Shown: piece after piece, positions 24,051-28,568 of the stretch
Numbering within the stretch: the first letter of the stretch is position 1
How the letters are laid out: the number at the start of each line of letters is the position of its first letter
Source of the DNA: Polaromonas sp.
GTDB lineage: Bacteria; Pseudomonadota; Gammaproteobacteria; Burkholderiales; Burkholderiaceae
Direction: 5' to 3'
Length of the DNA: 28,568 nucleotides
NCBI GenBank assembly: GCA_013823505.1
Contig: PNMH01000049.1
Span: 1 to 28,568, forward strand
The notes under the pieces: model-generated
What the model was told of the DNA's origin: nothing
Seen by the model: only the letters and a program-made list of their open reading frames with translations
Database searches by the model: none
Translations under genes and position numbers: made by a program

Positions 24051-24806
24051 TCAGGCGGTGGGCTGGGCCGAAGAGCGGCGACGCCGGGCGAAGCCCACGC
24101 CGGCCAGACCGATGCCCAGCAGCGCCAGCATGGCGGGCTCGGGCACGTCGTTAACGCGGACCTGGGTCAGCAGATCCTGGCGGTTCGGGTTGTTTCGGCC
24201 GGACGTGCTGTCCACCAGCACCAGCAGGCCTTCGGCCATCGGGCCTTGGCCGTTGAGGCTGTCGAGCCAGCCCTGGGCGGTGGATTGCACCGCACCGCCG
24301 GAGGTGAGCTTGAAATCGCCCTTGCTCAGGTTCTTGTCGCTCTCGCCGAAGGCCAGTTCCCACAGCGCCACCTGGAAGGCGGCCGCGGTGACGTCGTTGG
24401 TGACCGAGCCGAAGTGGCGGCCCCAGAGTTCACCGATCAGGCTGCTGGCTGTGTTGTAGCTGGCGCCTTGCAGGGACTTGGCCTGGTAAGGGTTGTCAAA
24501 CGGCTCCAGCATGGCGTCGGGCTCCAGGCAGAAGCTCAGGAACTGCGTCCAGCTGGCGCCCACGGCGTCGCTCACGTGTTTGTAGTCCAGCACAAACAGG
24601 CCGGCGGCTGCCGAGCCGTTCGTGCGGTTGTTGAGGGTGAACGAGACGTTGGTGAAGAGCCCGTCGCTGGTGGTGCCGGGCGTGAAGACGGTACCGGCCT
24701 TGTTGTCGACGTTGACCTTGTCACCCAGCACCAGAGGCGCTGCGTGAACCTGGGTGAGGGCGCCGACGGTGAGCACCAGGGCGGAAGCGAAGTGGGAGAG
24801 TTTCAT
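24051..24806 (-). CDS. PEP-CTERM sorting domain-containing surface protein with possible Cys-Gln thioester motif
   Basis: This 251-residue exported protein has a signal peptide (MKLSHFASALVLTVGALTQV, then HAA). It ends with a PEP-CTERM signal: VPEP (221-224), hydrophobic AMLALLGIGLAGVGF, then RRRR. Exosortase/EpsH systems cut such tails and send the protein to the envelope or extracellular matrix. No exosortase is in the window. The mature domain has FCLEP (Cys93) and, about 50 residues on, AAFQVALWEL (Gln145), which recalls the Cys-Gln pair of thioester adhesin domains (inference). A sigma-54-type promoter lies about 40-60 bases upstream of the ATG at 24806. The Shine-Dalgarno sequence is weak. 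A longer frame back to 25019 was rejected because it crosses that promoter. Confidence 0.85.
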   Translation of the reverse strand: MKLSHFASALVLTVGALTQVHAAPLVLGDKVNVDNKAGTVFTPGTTSDGLFTNVSFTLNNRTNGSAAAGLFVLDYKHVSDAVGASWTQFLSFCLEPDAMLEPFDNPYQAKSLQGASYNTASSLIGELWGRHFGSVTNDVTAAAFQVALWELAFGESDKNLSKGDFKLTSGGAVQSTAQGWLDSLNGQGPMAEGLLVLVDSTSGRNNPNRQDLLTQVRVNDVPEPAMLALLGIGLAGVGFARRRRSSAQPTA

Positions 24807-24847
24807 CGGGGAATCTGTGTTGTTGAAAGTGACCGACACACTCCACC

Positions 24848-24863
24848 GCACGAATCGCGCCAG
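24848..24863 (-). promoter_or_regulatory. Sigma-54 (RpoN) promoter of the PEP-CTERM gene
   Basis: The minus strand reads CTGGCGCGATTCGTGC, with GG and GC separated by exactly 10 bases. It matches most of the consensus YTGGCACGRNNNTTGC. Transcription would start near 24836, giving a leader of about 30 bases. PEP-CTERM genes are known to be controlled by the PrsK/PrsR system with RpoN in several proteobacteria, which supports the call. Confidence 0.65.
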
Positions 24864-24908
24864 CGCGTCGACTTTTCGGACGGAAGCCGCGCGAAGCCTG
24901 ATGTCAGT

Positions 24909-25005
24909 GTCACGCGGATCGATGTTCCGTGACCGACCACACGCGGGCTCGCTCGATCGGACAGCGCCTGCGCGGGCGTTTGGCAGGACCGGACCCGGCG
25001 CTGTC
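24909..25005. promoter_or_regulatory. Inverted repeats upstream of the sigma-54 promoter, enhancer candidates
   Basis: Two repeats are visible: GTCACG (24909-24914) with CGTGAC (24928-24933), and a 9-bp pair GACAGCGCC (24960-24968) with GGCGCTGTC (24997-25005). They lie about 45-155 bases upstream of the -24 element, where enhancer-binding proteins usually bind. GTGACCGAC also occurs at both 24829 and 24929, 100 bp apart. Function is inferred from position only. Confidence 0.35.
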
Positions 25006-25029
25006 AAAGATTCCGACACATCCCGGGGG

Positions 25030-26070
25030 TCAAGCCATCAAGGGCTCGGCCTGCATTTCTTCGATCTGCTCCACCAGCATGTCGACCTGACCCTGCCAGT
25101 AATCGCGGCTGCCGAACCAGGGGAAATTGATCGGGAAGGCCGGGTCGTCCCAGCGGCGCGCGACCCAGGCGCTGTAGTGGATGAGGCGCAGCGTGCGCAG
25201 GGGTTCGATCAGGGCGAGTTCGCGCCGGTCGAACGCGCGGAACTGCTCGTAGCCGTCCACCAGCGCGCCGAGCTGCTGCGTCTGCTGGCGGCGGTCGCCG
25301 CTGAGCAGCATCCAGAGGTCTTGCACCGCCGGGCCGGTACGGGCGTCGTCCAGGTCCACAAAATGCGGGCCTGCGCCGGGTTGGCCCTCGGGCGTCCAGA
25401 GGATGTTGCCGGGATGGCAGTCGCCGTGCAGGCGGATGCGGCGGATGCTGTCTTCGTCCAGCAACGCGCCGGGTTTGAGCACCGGGTGGGCTTCGATCAA
25501 GGCCAGCGCTTCGGCCAGCGCGGCCGACCAGGCGGTGCGCACCTCGGGCGCCACGGCGGCGTGTTCCATCAACCAGTCGCGCGGTTCGTGGGCGAAGCTG
25601 GCGGCGTCCAGTGCCGGGCGCACCTTGAAAGGCTCGCTGGCGCCCACGCTGTGGATGCGCCCGAGAAAGCGGCCGATCCACTCCAGCACCTCGAAGTTGT
25701 CGAGCTCGGGCCGGCGCCCGCCGCGGCGCGGGCTCACCGCAAAGCTGAAACCGCCGAAGTGGTGCAGCGTTTCGCCTTGCACGCGCAGGGGTGGCACGGC
25801 CGGTATCTCGGCCGCCACCAGTTCTTCGGCGAACGCGTGTTCTTCGGCAATCTGGGCATCGCTCCACCGCGCGGGGCGATAGAACTTGGCCACCACCTGC
25901 GCGTGGCCGTCCACCGGCGATTCGAGGTGGATCTGGTACACGCGGTTCTCGAAGCTGTTGAGCGCGGCCATGCGCCCGTCGCCCCACAGGCCGATGCTGG
26001 CCAGCGCGTCCTGCACCACGTCGGGGGTGAGGGCGCTGTAGGGATGGGTGCTGGGGTGGTCGGATGTCAT
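25030..26070 (-). CDS. srkA: Stress response serine/threonine protein kinase SrkA (YihE/RdoA)
   Basis: This 346-residue kinase of the aminoglycoside-phosphotransferase fold matches E. coli SrkA closely in layout. LNSFENRVYQ (38-47) and VVAKFYRPARWSDAQIAEEH (59-78) form the ATP lobe with its Lys. RLHGDCHPGNILW (213-225) is the catalytic loop (Asp217, Asn222), and HFVDLDDARTGPAVQDLWML carries the metal-binding Asp239. The C-terminal part ends with RRWDDPAFPINFPWFGSRDY. In E. coli the protein counteracts stress-induced death and the MazEF toxin pathway. All catalytic residues are present. It is divergent from the methyltransferase gene at 26128. The ATG at 26070 is shared by the family's N-terminus but lacks a strong Shine-Dalgarno sequence. 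Confidence 0.92.
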   Translation of the reverse strand: MTSDHPSTHPYSALTPDVVQDALASIGLWGDGRMAALNSFENRVYQIHLESPVDGHAQVVAKFYRPARWSDAQIAEEHAFAEELVAAEIPAVPPLRVQGETLHHFGGFSFAVSPRRGGRRPELDNFEVLEWIGRFLGRIHSVGASEPFKVRPALDAASFAHEPRDWLMEHAAVAPEVRTAWSAALAEALALIEAHPVLKPGALLDEDSIRRIRLHGDCHPGNILWTPEGQPGAGPHFVDLDDARTGPAVQDLWMLLSGDRRQQTQQLGALVDGYEQFRAFDRRELALIEPLRTLRLIHYSAWVARRWDDPAFPINFPWFGSRDYWQGQVDMLVEQIEEMQAEPLMA

Positions 26071-26127
26071 GGTCCATTGTCACCGTTGCTGACCTTTGCA
26101 CCGGCTGCGCGCACCTATCATCGCCAC

Positions 26128-27039
26128 ATGGTCAAACACAAATCACCGCCCCGCCCGGCGCCCACGTTGCAGGAGCAACTGCCGGAGCTGCGCGAAGGCC
26201 AGTCGGTGGCCTTGTTGCAGGAGTTGCACATCCTCACGCGCGAGGGCAAGCTCAACCAGGACACACGCCGCAAACTCAAGCAGGTCTACCACCTGGTGCA
26301 GTTCATCGAGCCGCTGCTGGCCGAGGTGCTGGCCGCGCGCGGCGACGTGACCCTGGCCGACCACGGCGCGGGCAAGTCCTACCTGGGCTTCATCCTCTAC
26401 GACCTGTTCTTCAAGTCGAAAACCGTGGGCCGCGTGATCGGCGTGGAGACCCGGGCCGAGTTGGTGGAGAAGTCGCGCGCGCTGGCGAACAAGCTGGGCT
26501 TCGAGCGCATGGACTTTCTGGCCACCACGGTGCAGGAAGCGCTCACGCACCCGGGCTTGCCCGCGCGCATCGACGTGGTGACCGCGCTGCACGCCTGCGA
26601 CACTGCCACCGACGATGCGATTGCGTTTGGCTTGGCCAAACACGCCAGCCACATGGTGCTGGTGCCCTGTTGCCAGGCCGAAGTGGCCAGTGTGCTGCGC
26701 CAGCACAAGGCGCTGAGCCTGTCGCGCTCGCCGTTGGCTGAACTGTGGCGGCACCCGCTGCACACGCGCGAGTTCGGCAGCCAGATCACGAATGTGTTGC
26801 GCTGCCTGCAGCTCGAAGCCAGTGGCTACAGCGTCACGGTGACCGAGCTGGTGGGGTGGGAGCACTCCATGAAGAACGAACTGATCCTCGCCCGTAGAAT
26901 GACCGACGACCGCCACGGTGCCCGCGAGCGGGCCCGTCAGCGGTTGACGCAGGTGCTCGATGAGCTGGGCCTGCCGGAACTCAAGACGCGTTTTGCAGTC
27001 GATGAGATCGAGTCAGGTGCGTCCCCTGTGACGTCTTGA
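26128..27039 (+). CDS. SAM-dependent methyltransferase (PF13679-like), substrate unknown
   Basis: This 303-residue protein has an N-terminal helical part (QEQLPELREGQSVALLQELH, KLKQVYHLVQFIEPLL). A Rossmann methyltransferase domain follows: LADHGAGKSYLGFILY (motif I-like), RVIGVETRAELVEKS, then VVTALHACDTATDDAIAFGL and VLVPCCQAEVA. The DxGAGKSYLGF, ALHACDTATD and PCCQ motifs match the Methyltransf_32 group that includes the eukaryotic GSTCD/METTL25 relatives. This points to RNA or protein as substrate, but none is established. A -10-like TATCAT (26116-26121) ends 6 bases before the ATG and no Shine-Dalgarno sequence is present, so the mRNA may be leaderless. It is divergent from srkA. Confidence 0.82.
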   Translation: MVKHKSPPRPAPTLQEQLPELREGQSVALLQELHILTREGKLNQDTRRKLKQVYHLVQFIEPLLAEVLAARGDVTLADHGAGKSYLGFILYDLFFKSKTVGRVIGVETRAELVEKSRALANKLGFERMDFLATTVQEALTHPGLPARIDVVTALHACDTATDDAIAFGLAKHASHMVLVPCCQAEVASVLRQHKALSLSRSPLAELWRHPLHTREFGSQITNVLRCLQLEASGYSVTVTELVGWEHSMKNELILARRMTDDRHGARERARQRLTQVLDELGLPELKTRFAVDEIESGASPVTS

Positions 27040-27186
27040 TTGTTCGCGGCGACCCCCCGGGTCACCTGTCTGCCATCTTCCCGGTGTACAAGTCAGCGCC
27101 ACGCTGATGCCGGTTTGCCCGGTGGTTCCAGGATGCCTTGCATCCGGGAGCGCCATCCCACAGACCCCATCCTGGAGAGCCTGCCC

Positions 27187-28374
27187 ATGGTCACCGATTT
27201 TGCTTTCCTGCTCCAGTCCATTGCCTGGCCGCTGGTGCTGCTGCTGGCCTGGTTTCTGGCCGAGCTCCTGTTCGAACGCTGGCAAATTCCGCGCGTCACC
27301 AGCTACGTGGCGGTGGGTCTGATCGGCGGGCTGGTCAACCTCCCGGGCCTCACGACCGATGTGCCTGGCCTGCCGTTCCTGGCCAACGTGGCGCTCTCGC
27401 TGGTGCTGTTCGAACTGGGCTACCGCATCAACCTGCGCTGGTTTCGCCACAACCCCTGGATGCTGGCGCTCGGTGTGGTCGAATCCATCGTCACTTTCGT
27501 CGCCATCTACTGGGTCAGTGGTTGGTTTGACCTCCCGGTGGACCACCGCCTGATCATCGCGGCCCTCTCCATCTCGGCCTCACCCGCCGGCGTGGTGCGC
27601 GTGGCCAACGAGCTGCGCAGCGCGGGCCAGGTGACCGAGCGGGTTCTGCACCTGTGTGCCATCAACTGCATCCTGTCGGTGGTGGCGCTCAAGCTGGTGG
27701 TGGGCTACTGGTACCTCAGCACCTCGGGTGATCTGGTGATGGCCGCATTCGGCAGCATGTACGTGGTGGCCACGTCGGTGGCCATCGGTGCGCTGCTCGG
27801 TGTCGCAGTGCCCTGGCTGCTGCGCCAGCGAAACACACACGAGCGCGGCGTCACGGTGGTGTTTGCGCTGGCCGTGTTGCTGCTCACCACCGCAGCCTAC
27901 GGCCTCAAGCTGTCGCCGCTGCTGGCCGCGCTCTCGTTCGGCATCGTGGCGCGCGAGCGGCGGGTGCACCTCACCAACGCGCAGCGCGATTTCGGCACGG
28001 CGGGTGATCTGCTCTCGGTGTTCCTGTTCGTCTACATCGCTTCGCTGCTGAACTGGGCCGATGTGGGCGCCGGCATGCTCATGGGCCTGCTGCTGATCGC
28101 GGTGCGCACGGCGTCCAAGGTGGGCTGCAACCTCGTGGCTGCGCGTCTGTCGGGCATCACCGAGCGCAAGGGCCTGCTCACCGGTCTGGCGCTCACGCCC
28201 ATGTCGGCGTTTGCGATTCTGTTGCTGGAGCAGAGTCGTCTCTACGGCTTTGCGCCGGCGGTGGAGGTGCTCTCGGCCATGGCCGGGATGATGGTGGTGC
28301 AGGAGTTGCTGGGGCCGGTGGTCACGCAGCGTGCGCTGATGACCGCCCACGAAACCCACGTCACGAAGGGATAA
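27187..28374 (+). CDS. Cation/proton antiporter, CPA2-type (Na+/H+ exchanger family)
   Basis: This 395-residue integral membrane protein has about 11-12 hydrophobic segments, for example IAWPLVLLLAWFLAELLF, ANVALSLVLFELGYRIN and VVFALAVLLLTTAAYGLKLS. The half-repeat features of monovalent cation:proton antiporters are visible: VAVGLIGGLVNLPGL early, LIIAALSISASPAGVVRVAN in the middle, and LTGLALTPMSAFAILLLEQS late. There is no C-terminal TrkA-N domain, so it is shorter than KefB/KefC. The transported ion (Na+ or K+) cannot be told. The ATG at 27187 has GGAGAG upstream; the open frame back to 27040 has no ribosome site. The 27040-27186 gap holds no gene. It is followed after 3 bp by the ybdK-like gene. 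Confidence 0.85.
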   Translation: MVTDFAFLLQSIAWPLVLLLAWFLAELLFERWQIPRVTSYVAVGLIGGLVNLPGLTTDVPGLPFLANVALSLVLFELGYRINLRWFRHNPWMLALGVVESIVTFVAIYWVSGWFDLPVDHRLIIAALSISASPAGVVRVANELRSAGQVTERVLHLCAINCILSVVALKLVVGYWYLSTSGDLVMAAFGSMYVVATSVAIGALLGVAVPWLLRQRNTHERGVTVVFALAVLLLTTAAYGLKLSPLLAALSFGIVARERRVHLTNAQRDFGTAGDLLSVFLFVYIASLLNWADVGAGMLMGLLLIAVRTASKVGCNLVAARLSGITERKGLLTGLALTPMSAFAILLLEQSRLYGFAPAVEVLSAMAGMMVVQELLGPVVTQRALMTAHETHVTKG

Positions 28375-28377
28375 GCC

Positions 28378-28568
28378 ATGCCGTTGGAAGTTTTCAAATC
28401 GTCCGATTCGCTGACCATGGGTGTGGAGCTCGAACTGCAGCTCGTCAACACCTACGACCTCGACCTTTCCAGCAGCGCCAACGACCTGCTGGAGTTGCTC
28501 AAGCGCAAGCCATTTCCAGGGGTGGTCACGCCCGAAATGACGCAAAGCATGATCGAGATCGCCACCGA
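28378..28568 (+). CDS. YbdK-type carboxylate-amine ligase (GCS2 family), N-terminal part
   Basis: These are the first 63 codons of a gene that leaves the window. The sequence [20 protein letters not shown], followed by QLVN, contains the Glu-rich ATP/metal-binding strand ([11 protein letters not shown]) of the glutamate-cysteine ligase type 2 family. [18 protein letters not shown] is the next family block. Members are called YbdK or weak glutamate-cysteine ligases; the physiological substrate is generally unknown. GAAGGGA lies upstream of the ATG, which is 3 bp after the antiporter stop, so the two genes are likely co-transcribed. Confidence 0.88.
   Translation, partial: MPLEVFKSSDSLTMGVELELQLVNTYDLDLSSSANDLLELLKRKPFPGVVTPEMTQSMIEIAT

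Noticed and set aside
24754..26127. In-frame upstream extension of the methyltransferase at 26128
   Set aside because: The extension is antisense to srkA and the PEP-CTERM promoter. The ATG at 26128 has a -10-like box directly before it.

Overview
The window looks like a chromosomal segment of a high-GC betaproteobacterium. The Bug/TctC-type binding proteins, DUF1840 protein, PEP-CTERM protein, Phc-like regulatory genes and short GC-rich dispersed repeats fit Burkholderiales, most likely Comamonadaceae and possibly Hydrogenophaga-like. This placement is inferred from gene content and sequence style; no marker gene was compared.

Left part (1-12090). At the edge is the start of an FAD-dependent aryl-CoA monooxygenase, divergent from a small DUF1840 gene. 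Two Bug-type solute-binding protein genes follow on the minus strand. Next is a seven-gene minus-strand cluster, in transcription order: an AMP-forming acyl-CoA synthetase, livG, livH, livM, livK and livF-type ABC transporter genes, and a PaaK-like ligase. A Crp/Fnr-type regulator is divergent from it across a 170-bp spacer that contains candidate operators. The layout suggests uptake of an organic acid and its activation to a CoA thioester, with the substrate unknown.

Middle part (12091-17465). After the regulator, plus-strand genes encode a RluF-like 23S rRNA pseudouridine synthase, an alpha/beta hydrolase, and the chaperone HtpG. HtpG has a convincing sigma-32 (heat-shock) promoter.

Quorum-sensing-like part (17579-22476). 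Four overlapping genes match the order and domain layout of Ralstonia phcBSRQ: a SAM-dependent methyltransferase, a multi-TM histidine kinase, a receiver-plus-kinase protein and a receiver protein with an unknown C-terminal region. In Ralstonia this system makes and senses 3-hydroxy fatty acid methyl esters. The LysR regulator PhcA is not in the window.

Right part (22477-28568). A Gly/Val-rich lipoprotein ends at a strong bidirectional terminator. On the minus strand follow ohr and ohrR, with a double OhrR-type operator. Next are a PEP-CTERM protein with a sigma-54-type promoter and a possible Cys-Gln thioester motif, and srkA. On the plus strand are a SAM-dependent methyltransferase, a cation/proton antiporter and the start of a YbdK-type carboxylate-amine ligase. 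GC-rich dispersed repeats sit at four intergenic places. No tRNA, rRNA, CRISPR array, IS element or prophage was seen.
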